64,000 nucleotides of DNA from Bursaphelenchus xylophilus (taxonomy: Eukaryota > Nematoda > Chromadorea > Rhabditida > Aphelenchoididae), in the NCBI GenBank assembly GCA_904066235.2, contig CAJFCV020000006.1, positions 8,308,001-8,372,000 of the forward strand, in the 5' to 3' direction. The position numbers and the translations under genes were made by a program. The notes beneath the pieces were generated by a model. That model was not told where the DNA came from and did not search any database. It saw only the letters and a program-made list of their open reading frames with translations. Shown in pieces: positions 12,501 through 23,958 of the stretch. The first letter of the stretch is position 1; each line of letters opens with the position of its first letter.

Positions 12501-13080
12501 CCTTCAAAAGCGCCGGGCTCATCCGATTTCAGCAAAGGGCCAATTTCAAACGCTCTTTTTTTTTGATTTTTGAAAACCCACATGGGATAAATGGGATCAT
12601 GTTTGAAGGGATTAACAACTTATTTTGGAACGCTGCACTCCTAAATTTGCTGGGGGATTTTGAAATTTAATTATGAGAGAATTTCTATTTTAGTTTGTAG
12701 ATACTAATGTGTTGTGCTTTTCAAAAATTTGCTGTAGATGATCTGTAGAATTGCAAAAAAGTTTGCGAGGTCATGACAATGTCATATGATCACTAACCTT
12801 AGAGGTGCCCTTCACTCCGAATTTAGTCACCCACAGCTAACCCTTGACCCATTCTTCTTCAAATTTCAATACAAACTGTACAAATATTTTTTCAGAATTA
12901 GAGCAAGGTCGATGACCTTCCCCGGGGCTTTGTATGGATCATATCCGAGCAGATGTTAAACCCTCAAAGCCGATATGTTTTTGTATTTTCTTTAGAGACT
13001 CTTTTTTGCACTTTATTCCAGCGCTTTCGAGAGGCGATCGGAGAAAAGATTGGGGAAAAAAGAAAATACGAAGAGGGCGT
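6562..13080. other. Long gene-poor stretch, probable giant intron or upstream region
   Basis: No convincing gene. Open frames on both strands at 7214-7713, 8574-8903 and 9502-9753 lack splice context and have no recognisable domain. The 8574-8903 (minus) and 9502-9753 (minus) frames have fairly even codon use and could be remnants. There is a short (TA)n run near 9056-9070. Copies of a dispersed motif, GAGAGTYGGYCRGACRAA, lie at 8394-8410 and 10,250-10,267, with a third at 23,322-23,339. Confidence 0.4.
7111..7435. repeat. Cluster of GCACAGTGC / GCACTGTGC dyad motifs
   Basis: GCACAGTGC occurs at about 7110 and 7280, its reverse complement GCACTGTGC at about 7325, and a shortened form (TACAGTGCA) at about 7427. 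The same motif builds the more regular array at 21,655-22,169. The copies here are irregularly spaced. Function unknown. Confidence 0.45.
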
Positions 13081-13152
13081 GGTTCCATGGTGTAGCGGTT
13101 AGCACTCAGGACTTTGAATCCTGCGACCCGAGTTCGAATCTCGGTGGGACCT
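13081..13152 (+). tRNA. tRNA-Gln (anticodon TTG)
   Basis: A complete cloverleaf of 72 bases. The acceptor GGTTCCA pairs with TGGGACC, with one T-G pair; the D arm is GTGT-AGCGGTTA-GCAC; the anticodon arm CAGGA-CTTTGAA-TCCTG gives anticodon TTG; the T arm is CCGAG-TTCGAAT-CTCGG. The internal promoter boxes A and B are intact. No intron and no encoded CCA, as normal for eukaryotes. A near-identical copy with anticodon CTG lies at 25,292-25,363. Confidence 0.97.
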
Positions 13153-15883
13153 AAGGAAAACTTTTTGAATTTTTAGAAACTTTTTACTTTTTGCAACAAT
13201 ATTACATAATTAAAAAAAGCTAAAAGTTATATTTACAGTAATAAATTCGCTATTTTTATTATTCAAAATTTGTTTTCGCAAATATTTTTCCAAGTTTGCA
13301 TATTTTTTTAAAGGCGAAAAGCTTACTGTTTTAAATAGGTTACTGTAATATATTACAGCTAATGAGTACAGATTAGAATATATTGCAGTTGACCTCTAAA
13401 CGCCCCTTTCTTGCGTTGATCGCTTGGCTTTGACTAAAAAACGTAAAATGGGGATCAGAATCCTCCTCCCATCCACTTTTTCACTTTTGTACCCTGAGGA
13501 CAAAGGAGTTTCCGATGGTTTTTTGTTGTCCACTTTCCGTTTGCGGTCATTTCCCTTTCATTTCTCATGAAAGGAGGATGCAAATTTCGGGATTAATTTT
13601 TACAGTTTTTGCTTTAACTATACTGTTTTGGGACTAAGCTATCTCTCTGTTTCCATATGATGGTTATGATTCGTACATTGCAAGATTGTTTCTTATTTTT
13701 AGAAAATAATGAGTAGATGGAGTTGTATGAAGGCCAGATTAAAAGCTTATTGCTCTAATTTCCCTACATTATTTTCATTTTTTGCCCTTTTATCACCAAA
13801 AAGTCGTTTGATTTGCCATTTTTTGATAAAAGGTTGAATTGAAAAAAATGTGGTCATTGCTGGAAATTAAGCCTAATCTCAGTTCTCAGACCGTATTTTT
13901 TTATATTAGGACTTTTCAATACTTTGTAATGTCCATTTATTACCTCATAAATTTTGATCTCAAGTATCATATAATTTGGACATAAAAGATTTAAAATTGG
14001 GGTTCCATTCTTTGCAATAGCTAAAATTAGGCCACATTGATTATTTTTGTAAGACAAAAATATTTTTAAGAGTCACCGGAACATGTTCCGGATATTATTT
14101 TAGGTTGAAACGGATCCAAACTTTATAAAATTTACAAAAAACACGGGGAAATTAATGAATATTATATTTCGTACCATACACAGAGTAATAATCAGCAAAT
14201 TTGACACCTCAAATTTATCAAGTTTCAGCACCGTTATCAGCTAAATTTTTGTTTATCCGGAGGTTTTTTATTGTTATTATCCGGTTCAAAATGATAAATA
14301 AGTACAGTAATCTTGATTATAAAAGGCCAGATGACCTCTGGATTTATTTACAGCTTATAAAATTTATATTACTGTAGCTTATACTATTGATTACTTCGTA
14401 TAAATGATTGTAAGTGTTTACAATTACTGTTTGTCAACCTATAACTTATTTTCATGACGTCTGAAACCATTTTGATTTCTTATTTGGTCAGTTCTCTGGT
14501 CACAGACATTCATTCCTCCGGTCATTACGGGTTTAAAATGATTGAGATGTGTTGACGACCTTTTGGGTTTATTTTTGGTTACTACGTCTAATTCGGTGAT
14601 TGTAAATTGTAGTTCCAGCTGTTTCGTAACATTCCAAGGTCAATTTTTTGCCCTTCTTTGGGAAAAGAACCCGGAATTTTTAGTGAACTTTACACTTATT
14701 TTAAAGTTCTTTTGTAAAAAAAATTGTTTTGATTTTGCGTTTTTGTGGAAAAAGTTTCTTGGGGGTAAAATAATGTTTATTTAGTAGGAGTTTTTAATAA
14801 ATAGTATTCCTATGTTTTGAATCCCAAGAAAATTGACTTTGGTCCCCCCTTGGTCCACTTTTTTCTTCGTCACAAGTGTTTGTCCTCCCTTTCTTATCAC
14901 CCAAATTCCATCGATGATTTCGCCAAGGAACACGGCTCAGCTGACCCGACGAATGCTTCTCCATCAACGATTATATTGTAAACAACTACTCGATTATAGT
15001 TAGGCGGACAATTTATAGTGAAACAATATGTGGGAGATAGGAGTTGGTGGGTTGTCAAGAATTGATAATTTTTTGTTTATTCTTGATAAAATGTAATTAG
15101 GAAACGCTGATTGATTTTTAATTGAAGACGCTTTGACGTCATTGAGATTATTACAGTATGCCTGAGGGCCTTATCAATTTTTGGCGATTATTTTTGTAAA
15201 AATTAGCCTTTTCGACTTTTTTTTCATCGAACCACGCCTAATGCAATTTTTTCATCGAACCACGCCTAAAAAAATTAAAGCCCTACAAATGCCCATAGGG
15301 CAATTTTTGGAAAATCATTCAACTCAAGGTGGTTGGCTGAAAAAGTCTTCCACTTAAACCTACTATATGTATTTTTTGAACAAATTATCTTATTCATGAC
15401 ATCCTATGAATCTCTTCCAAAAAATGAGTCATAGTGATGTCACCTGCACTCAGCTCTCGATAATATTTGGTCAGATGGTGCACTGACACATTTTTTCGTA
15501 TTTAAGTGGCTTAGTGTGTCCATTAAGCGCTGAAATTCTGATTTAAATCCATTCTATGTACCTTCACGTTGCCTATCTATTCTCATTCTTTCAAATTTTG
15601 CTCTTCCCATACTGTAACCACCTCCTATGGCCCGTTTCCGAACTTTCGAACAATCCGGCTTTCTTTGTCATTCATCCAATTAGTCGAGTTCATCGTCTTA
15701 AAGCCGTCATCTGTGGGCGACCAAATTTTGGCATTTTGTGAATACAATACGATTTCTTTGATTTTCTACGTGATTTCCGTTTAGAAATACCAATAATAGC
15801 GAATGAGATGGCCGGTAGTATATAAGGAAGTGATTGTTTAAGGGTTGGGATTGTTTTTCGGGGGTTTGTGACATTACCTTATG
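13153..15883. other. Gene-poor stretch with a short direct duplication
   Basis: AT-rich, no gene seen. A 23-base segment containing TCATCGAACCACGCCTAA is present twice, at 15,219-15,241 and 15,247-15,269, period 28. Confidence 0.4.
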
Positions 15884-17534
15884 TTAAAACACGATTTTTC
15901 TAAAAGTCGAGCGCAGGTCAACAACCCTGGCTACACGAAAAATAAAACTGCTCCAATTTTCTTTAAACTTGGAAAACTGTAGCTACGTGCCATTCTAAGA
16001 AACTTTCCCGTTAACTTTTTTTCGAAATCTTACTGTACTTTGGGTTACGGTAACATGACTCATTTTGTCATAACTCGGGAACCAGATGTCGTAGCGAGAC
16101 GGGATCTTTACCAGTGTGTTCAGCGTGCCGAAAGATGGCTTTTTGTTAGCTACACCAAGTTTCTAGGACCCCGGGAAGTGGCAAAAAAATTTGAATATTT
16201 ATGCAAAAATTCAAAAATATGCAAATTTCTCGAAAATTTAACCAAAATTATGCTCATTTTTATTTCATATTTTGAAAGTAGAGGTCATAGCGGTTTCAGC
16301 GGTGTAAAAAACTTGAACGTGCGAACCGAGCTGTCTGAGAACGGGCTGTTTGAAGTTGGGGCACCCAGCACGTCAAACTGAGGAGTCCGGTGACCGGAAT
16401 AGACACTTCGCTATGGGTTTTTTACACTTCGTCTTGATTTCCAGAGAAAGAGAGAAAAAAATACACGCAAAAGCGTACTCTCTCGCCCCAAAAATTCCCC
16501 ATTTCTTCCTCGACAAAATGTTTTTTCGCGTCTTTTTTTGGCAAATTGCCAATCCATTCACCCGAATGTTTTAGCTTATCTCAGTTTGACGTGCCCAGTC
16601 ACGAATGAGCAAAAAATCGGAGTAAACCGCATAAAATCGTTGTTAAACGGCAAGAATGGAAAGTAAATTTTGTTATTACATCGTATCGGTCACAATAGAG
16701 GATTTCCCACATAATTTTCGTAAATTTGCATATTTTGGAATTACTTGCATTTATTGTCAAAATGTTGTAAAAATATACCTTAATGAAGGATTTGGGAAAA
16801 AATATTGTTCGCTTTTGCTTAATACCTTCCAACAGTCATTTTAATGTAAAAAACTCAAAATCGATTTTTGCCATGTCCACGCCTATCTGGCGGCTGATGC
16901 ACCCGTAAATGCAAGAAATTCCAAAATATGCAAATTTATGAAAATTATGTGGAAAATCTTCTATTGTGACCGATACAATGTAATAACAAAATTTACTTTC
17001 CATTCTTGCCGTTTAACAATGATTTTATACAGTTTACCCCGATTTTTTGCTCATTCATGACTGGGTGCCCCAACTTCAAACAGCCCGTTCTCAGACAGCT
17101 CGGTTCGCACGTTCAAGTTTTTTACACCATTGAAACCGCTATGTCCTCTACTTTCAAAATATGAAATAAAAATGAGCATAATTTTGGTTAAATTTTCGAG
17201 AAATTTGCATATTTTTGAATTTTTGCATAAATATTCAAATTTTTTTGCCACTTCCCGGGGTCCTAGAAACTTGGTGTAGCTAACAAAAAGCCATCTTTCG
17301 GCACGCTGAACACACTGGTAAAGACCCCGTCTCGCTACGACATCTGGTTCCCGAGTTATGACAAAATGAGTCATGTTACCGTAACCCAAAGTACAGTAAG
17401 ATTTCGAAAAAAAGTTAACGGGAAAGTTTCTTAGAATGGTACGTAGCTACAGTTTTCCAAGTTTAAAGAAAAATGAAGCAGTTTGATTTTTCGTGTAGCC
17501 AGTGCTCTCCAAGCTTAGAAAAAACGTGTTTTAA
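15884..17534. repeat. 1.65-kb inverted-repeat (foldback) element
   Basis: Two arms of about 640 bases face each other: 15,884 to about 16,755 (interrupted by a 225-bp insertion) and about 16,903 to 17,534, separated by a loop of roughly 150 bases. The outer ends share TTAAAACACG / CGTGTTTTAA. The arms are nearly identical: the same ~110-residue open frame beginning MGYGNMTHFVITREP is readable outward-in on plus in the left arm and on minus in the right, with few differences, but this mirrors arm identity and is not evidence of a protein. The outermost ~40 bases are less well matched. No transposase is encoded. It is best read as a non-autonomous foldback or MITE-like element, possibly targeting TTAA. 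Confidence 0.85.
16369..16593. mobile_element. 225-bp MITE-like insertion nested in the foldback element
   Basis: The ends are perfect 14-base terminal inverted repeats, CACGTCAAACTGAG at 16,369-16,382 and its complement at 16,580-16,593. The element is flanked by CCCAG on both sides (16,364-16,368 and 16,594-16,598), a 5-base target duplication. The opposite arm of the palindrome holds the uninterrupted site (GGGTGCCCC context, near 17,063-17,075) with a single CCCAG, so insertion after formation of the palindrome is directly visible. It encodes nothing convincing. The transposon superfamily was not identified. Confidence 0.88.
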
Positions 17535-20500
17535 ACTATAATATTTAGTACCTGCGGAAACTTTTGGCGGTCACTTTAAATTTGGTGGAGATCATGGCTC
17601 AGCAAGCTGCATAAATGTTTATTTGCCATTTTCTAATCTTTTTCCACGTTTAATTTACATTTTTCGGATATAAATTTACTTTACATTACACTTTGTTCCC
17701 AAATTTTACAATTTATTTGCAACACCATCTCTTTTTCAAACTAAACCATCAATCTCATCGTTGTCTTCTTCAATGTCTTATTTGTTCCGTAACCATGCTT
17801 GTTATGTCTTCATTAACTCATTTTCCCTGATTAGTGATCTTTTTTGTAACATGACTAATTCCAGATCCCTCGGTTTTTGTCGAAATTTTTTGACTCATCC
17901 CTCACCGTTCCTGAATTTGAAATTAGCTGATCACACAGACAATAGGTGAGGGTATTCCTGCAGGGTCACGCACAAGGTATAAAAATATAAAGTCCAATAA
18001 CGTTTTCGCTTCTTTTTAAGGGAGTAAAGAGGGAGGAGATAAAGCGAGGAAAAAAGGAAATCAAGTGGGATATGGGTGTTTTAATATTACTTTAACAATG
18101 AGAGCACTTTTCCGACAAAATTTTTTAAGACTTTTGATTTCGTTTTTCCTCGTTATCTGTATATTTTTCTTAATTTTCTGTTAATTTTTATGGTTTTTTT
18201 CAGACTAACATTAAATGGTTTTTTTGTGCCATTTTAGACTTTTGTTTGTATTATTTCTAATAATAAAAAAAAACGGTTGACTGCATATTTTACCCAAATA
18301 TGTATTACACATGTATTACACATTTACAATATGTATTAACGTTACAATTGATCTCCTTACGCCCTTTACAATCTAAAAAACTCCTCTCCAAATTTTTTTT
18401 CAGTAGTGAAAATCCAATTTTATCTTTTTTGACAACTTTTGACCTTTTTTGGTCTCTATTTTATAATAATTTTAATCTTCCACACTATCAAAAAACGTGG
18501 AACACTTCCTGAATTTCGATATCAAAAATATAAATTTATGTTGATCTTGTTATTATTACTCAACAGAGTCATGACTATCAACGCAAAATCAAGCCAAGTC
18601 CAAAGGAATTAACCCGTCGGGAAATTACAGTAACCCTTGGATTTCTTAACACTGATTTCTCAAAACAAAGATGCTTTTCTTACAAAATCTACTTATCTGA
18701 CTAGTAAAAATAGGTTTTCTCTCTAAATTTGAATTTTTATATTGTTTTAGACACACTAAACTAATGTTATTCTAAATTAATATTGTAAATTATAATATAA
18801 AAATCGGACGTCTAGAGTAATATAAATGTGTTTTCAACCTCTTCTGCAGAGTTATTTCCGTTCTTTCTCCGCTACTCTTATCAGTCCTGTCACCGTCGTA
18901 TTCAGTAATTTTCTTTGTTGAACTTTAGAAAAAAGCCCTCAGGTCTTTGTCTCTTGAAACAAACAAAAAGAACTGATAATGATAAAAAACATTTGTGGGA
19001 GTTATCGACCGCTTATCGGCGGGTTGGGGGTTCAGAGGTTTATTGCATCACCGACCAGAGTATTTAGGGTTTCGATCGCATTACTAAAGTTATTTTGACT
19101 GTTTTTTGGACGTATAGTGGAATCTGGAATGTAGGATTGGGACGTGTTTAGGGTCTTTGAGGGGCTAGGAGTACTGTAGAGGACATGGTGTGATACTAGG
19201 AATTTACTGAGTAGGGTAAAATGCTAAATTAATATTGGTACGTCAAATGTATTGCAATATAATTAAAGGTCGGTAACTCCAAGCATATTTGCTAAACCTT
19301 CCTCAAATTTTGCATACAGGTTTTGAATGGCTTTATTATTAATAGAGAAAAACTTGAAAACCATATCCGTAAGCTACCCCGAGGTATTCGTAATCTTTCA
19401 GCTATCTCAAGTACTACAAGAAAAGCTAAAAAATAATTTTTGAACTAATCGATTCAAATATTGCTAAGAATGCATTGGAATTACCTGATCCTCATTTAGT
19501 CGAGGTTTCATCATGTCGACCAGCAAATTTGGGGCAATGAATTTCTTTATTGTTAGTCATCCTTGGCCATTCTATGCGATAAAACTGACCGCTTATACAT
19601 ACATATGTACATATAAATATATTTACAACTCTAGTCAAGTATTCGATCCAAAAAACGTTTCCTTTTCTTACGCTTTGAGTCTAAAGATGATTAAGCTATA
19701 AATTAAGAGCATAGGTCAAGTTGCTTGATCTGTGGTACACACACCCATTTATGACCACAAACACGTGTAAAATTGGTTTTATCACTGAAATGAAATTATG
19801 ATAAATAAGATTTCTGGCGGAAGAACAAAGGCTGCCCACCTATTGACGTGGTCTGCGGGCGCCGACGTTGTTGGGATCAATAATAAAACAGTAAAAAAGA
19901 TGACATAAAAGTTGATAGATAATACATATTACCACATTCCAAAACCGTTTTCGCAACTCTTTTGACATTTTCTTAGAACGTGAGCCAGTTTTTTTTGAAG
20001 AATCAACAAAATACCAAAAAACAGTCATCATGACATATTTTTTGACATTTTCTCCGTTCGAATCCGGTCAAATAATTTTTCAAACCATAAAAGAAAATAA
20101 TACATCTTGTTCCCTCTTCCCATATTTACGTGACGTGTGGGTTGTACTATGTACACACAATTTTTAGTCGATCACACCCCCTTATAAAAATTCTATTAAT
20201 ATTTTGAGTTTAAAAATTCAAAAGTTGTGTTATGCCTGATTCCAGAACCTTTAACCATACATTATATATGACAGGACATGCTGTCCACAATTTTATGATC
20301 TTGGGATTACTCACTGGTAAACTGGATTATTGACAGATTAGGGGTCAAAAAAACAAAAGACTACAAATTTATGATCCCCCTGATTCTAACAGATAAAATA
20401 AAAAAATGAATTGAGGCCAAGTTTAAGTCACGGGTAAAATTTGGAATTTTTTTTAAAGGGCGGTCGTTTCTTTCCGCAAAAAAAAGTATTTATTTGAGGT

Positions 20501-21654
20501 CCCCTCTTGCCCCACCCAACATTTTCCAGCCTTTCTGAATAAAAATATCCTTTCGTCTCCTCAAAATCACTGTGGGCCCTGAGGGTTTCCCCGTTTCCTT
20601 TATTTTTCGCGCTTCCCTTGACCGTCTGGATTAAAGACCCCGAGGAAACAAAAATATTTTGATTGCGTGAGGGGTTAAACCGATTAATTACCCACAAATT
20701 GTGAGCGGAAGATGGAGTGAAAGCGAGGAGTAGAGGTGATGGTAGAGCGGTTCCACCAAGGATGTGACACATTTTTTGGGAGAGCTGATCTCCGGGCTCT
20801 GGGAAAAGGATTAATTTTGGAATGGATAAGATACTCTGAAGGGGAGGAGAAGTGATTTTAGGGTGAAATAGACGTTGATTGATACGTTCGGACCTATTTG
20901 AAGGCATTAGGGCGGGCTTAGTGACATTTTTACATTATACTAGGCAAGCTTCTGAAATATTCAGATTAATTTAAAGATAGCTAGGTATTCCAAAAATTGC
21001 GATTTTTTAGTCTTATCAGAAATTAATTTTCTATAAATTTTGGAACTTGGTCTGTAGTTTCGACTCTAGTATAACATCCAAAACTATGGCCAAGCAGTCT
21101 CTGTTTGCCCTGAACTCTCTTCTTCTATTCATCTATTTAGTACGTAAATCCGCCTACTTATTATTCCAACTACAATCAAAAGTTTATTGCCAATCAATTC
21201 TTCTCTCTAAACCGCGATTACTTCCTGTATTTTCAATTTTCAATAACTCCTTTGGTACATACACTCTTCTTTTCAACCATTTCCAGACACTTCAGCTCTC
21301 AGAATCCAACCGTTTCTACATTCTGATGTAAACATTTATAAAAAGCAATGTTCTTTTGTCATTACTCTCGACTTAACGGCGGCGAGAGCGCGCGAGATCC
21401 TTTTTTTGGGGACCAAAAAATTCCTCAAAATTCCTGCGTGACCGTTACGCGTGGGAAGCAAACAACCGTAATAGACACGCAGGTCAGGGCGGATGACTTG
21501 AGGAAAGTTGGGGGTTGTTTGAGTGTGGGGGGCGGCCCCAAACAACTTTTTTTGGGGATGTATTTGATCAGGGCTGTTGTGCGGAGTGTAGTGAAGGTGT
21601 CTGAACTCCTTGTCTGTTATGGATCTAGCTGATGTTTGGGTGGTTTGGCTGGTT
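17535..21654. other. Gene-poor stretch
   Basis: AT-rich with no recognisable gene. A 159-codon frame on minus at 20,428-20,907 has no domain and uses no splice signals. The segment 21,360-21,650 is noticeably more GC-rich and directly precedes the dyad array, which could mark a regulatory region. Confidence 0.35.
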
Positions 21655-22169
21655 GCACTGTGCGGCGAAGAAATGTTTTGGTCGCAGACATGCATTGAGC
21701 AAAACATTTTCACATTTCCACGGGCTATTGCTCTACTTAATACGTTTAAAAACGCCGAAAAATATAAGTATTAACGTCTGACTCTTGTTCTATAAGAAAC
21801 CTAAATATCTGCATTTCGTGCACTGTGCGGCGAAAAATATGTTGGTCGCGGATTGCACTGTGCAAAGTATTATATTTACGACCTTTTCAAGGGTGATGTG
21901 TTTCTATTATATAACACCTTGGAATCTCTAATATAACCCTCCGGCTTTCGTGCTTTTGGAAATTTGAATTTTTTTGTACTGTGCGGCGGAAAATATTTTG
22001 ATTGCTGACTGCACTGCGCAATAGATTTCTAGATTCACAAATCACTGCTCTCTCTCTCTAATATGCAGATAGGCGTGTTTCAGGTCTTCAAACTCCATTG
22101 TTTTCCTAATTTCAATATTTAATTTCCTTGCACTGTGCAGAATTAAAAAAAACTTTTCCCGCACGGTGC
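21655..22169. repeat. Tandem array of four GCACTGTGC dyad units
   Basis: Four units begin at 21,655, 21,820, 21,976 and 22,130, spaced 165, 156 and 154 bases. Each unit is about 40-45 bases: GCACTGTGC, then in the first three GGCGAARAAATRT..TTGGTCGC-like sequence, then a second GCACTGTGC-type motif (21,855-21,863 in unit 2; GCACTGCGC in unit 3; GCACGGTGC in unit 4; GCATTGAGC in unit 1). The spacers share only short AT-rich words such as CTCTAATAT. This is a degenerate tandem repeat, or a set of spaced binding sites. Confidence 0.6.
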
Positions 22170-23958
22170 ATGTGATCTATCTTCCATTTCCGATTGTCTC
22201 ATTACTTATGATGTCACTTAATTTAACTCAAACCATGGATTATAGGCTTAAAACTAATATAAGATCGTGGGTTTATTTGTTTTATATTTTCACTCACCTG
22301 TTTATGTCATCTACACCGTGCGAATCAGATTTTCGCGATATTCGTACAGTACTTACTCGATTTTTGATGACAAATAAATGAGTATAAGTAGAGGGAGCTA
22401 AAACTGGGTGGCCATTCATTCCATTTCTAGTCGTTTACGTGAAATTGTTATTATATTTTTATTATTTCGAACTTGCACGTGTCCATTATGCAAAATTGAT
22501 ATAAGCCAAACAAAAGTTCAAAGGGCATGGTGTCTGATGGGATCACATATTCAAATCACCTTTCGCCATAATATCCATCATTTCCGGACCATGTTTTCAA
22601 TTTTTTGCTGACCTTTGGTTCTGATGTATAAAAGTCATGTCTACCGTGCAGTCCTGCATTATTGCCCGACTATTTTGCTATCCTTTTGCCTTACAATCAT
22701 CGATTAATTCCACCTTCACCTAACTCAATAAAAAGGAGTCTCCTTTTTGACTGTATTGTAATTAAAGATACCCTGATCTCCCTTTTCTTATCTGTTCCAC
22801 AAAATCCGATCGCTCTTTGCAATTTCCCTCAAGGTCGATGAGTCCTTTTGAGGCTATGTTTTATCTGAAAAAGGGGATTTCCCTCCAATAAATCCCTTTT
22901 ATTTTCGCTTTCACTTTCGCCTTCAGGTCTTCGTATTTCCGATTCAGTTCCATCGACGAATTAACTTTTGATGCGTTTTGCTGATAATTGCCTCAGGGGT
23001 TACAGTACGGTGAGAATTCGAGGGGAATTAATCCAGAGTAGGGATAAATGGGACCAGAGGTGGAGAGGGAGGGAGTTCATTGGTCATCTCAACCTTATTA
23101 GCTTTAGGGTTTTTCTTCTTTTTCATCGTCTTCCGCAGAGCACGAAGTCTACATAATTTTTGTAAAAAAATTTAGCTTCTGTAACAAAGTTGTATTAAGA
23201 TTTGCCCAAAATTTTTTTTTGGTTTCTGAACTACCCACAAATCAGTCCCTGAGAATTTCAGTTCCGCCTTTTGCACAGCCGAAATATTGAAGGGGTTTTG
23301 CGAGAGAGCATGCGAATTGAAGAGAGTCGGCCGGACGAAAAGGAATTCGCTTACAACTTTTTTGCTAGTGGAAAATTTTTGAGTTTTGATGGAAAATTTG
23401 TACTCTCAAAACGGACCATTAAAGCTTTTCAAAAAAAGTAAAAAAAATTATAAATTGTCGACAACTTCAGGTCAGAAAAATCGCTGGTGGTTTTAGTAAT
23501 TTTGATAATCACCAGCTAGGAATTTTGGATTTGTCGCAGAAAGTAATTTTCTGTATTTGATGCGCATCTTGTCCAAGTATATCGTCTTTGCCTTATTTTA
23601 CCTTCGTCTAAAAAATACAATTTCTATCAATCTTTGACCCAAAGAAAGATAGGGTTTTTCTAATTTTTACAATAGTTGTATGGGTCCAATTTCCGTCAAC
23701 CCACTGGTCTTACAGCCTTTTTCATCGCTGAGAGCTTTTGTTTTCCCCAAATACCATCGTCGACCATTCATTTCACCCTAAATGTCTGTCATTTCTCCTG
23801 AAAAATTCTTTTTAATGACTGGCCAATCTCCTCGAAATAGCGGCCCAAAAGGCCATTCTTTTTATGCTCTTTTTATTATACATTCTTGACGAATATGATG
23901 ATTATAACTTCTGATTGGACAATGAATGCAACTTGTTTCGTTTCAGATCGGAGCGTTG
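22170..23958. other. Region immediately upstream of the SLC17 gene body
   Basis: No gene seen. A perfect 19-base palindrome, AAAAAGGAG-T-CTCCTTTTT, lies at 22,730-22,748. The acceptor before the first transporter exon is TTTCAG ending at 23,946. Confidence 0.4.

Noticed and set aside
16040..17389. Near-identical 112-residue frames in the two arms of the first palindrome.
   Set aside because: They are the same sequence in mirror copies; openness in both follows from arm identity, and no domain is visible.
20676..20710. Sequence resembling a spliced-leader RNA start (GATTAATTACCCA).
   Set aside because: Lacks the leader's 5' end and any donor after it; only a partial word match.
20428..20907. 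159-codon minus-strand frame.
   Set aside because: No domain, no splice signals, proline and lysine-rich composition as expected for random sequence here.
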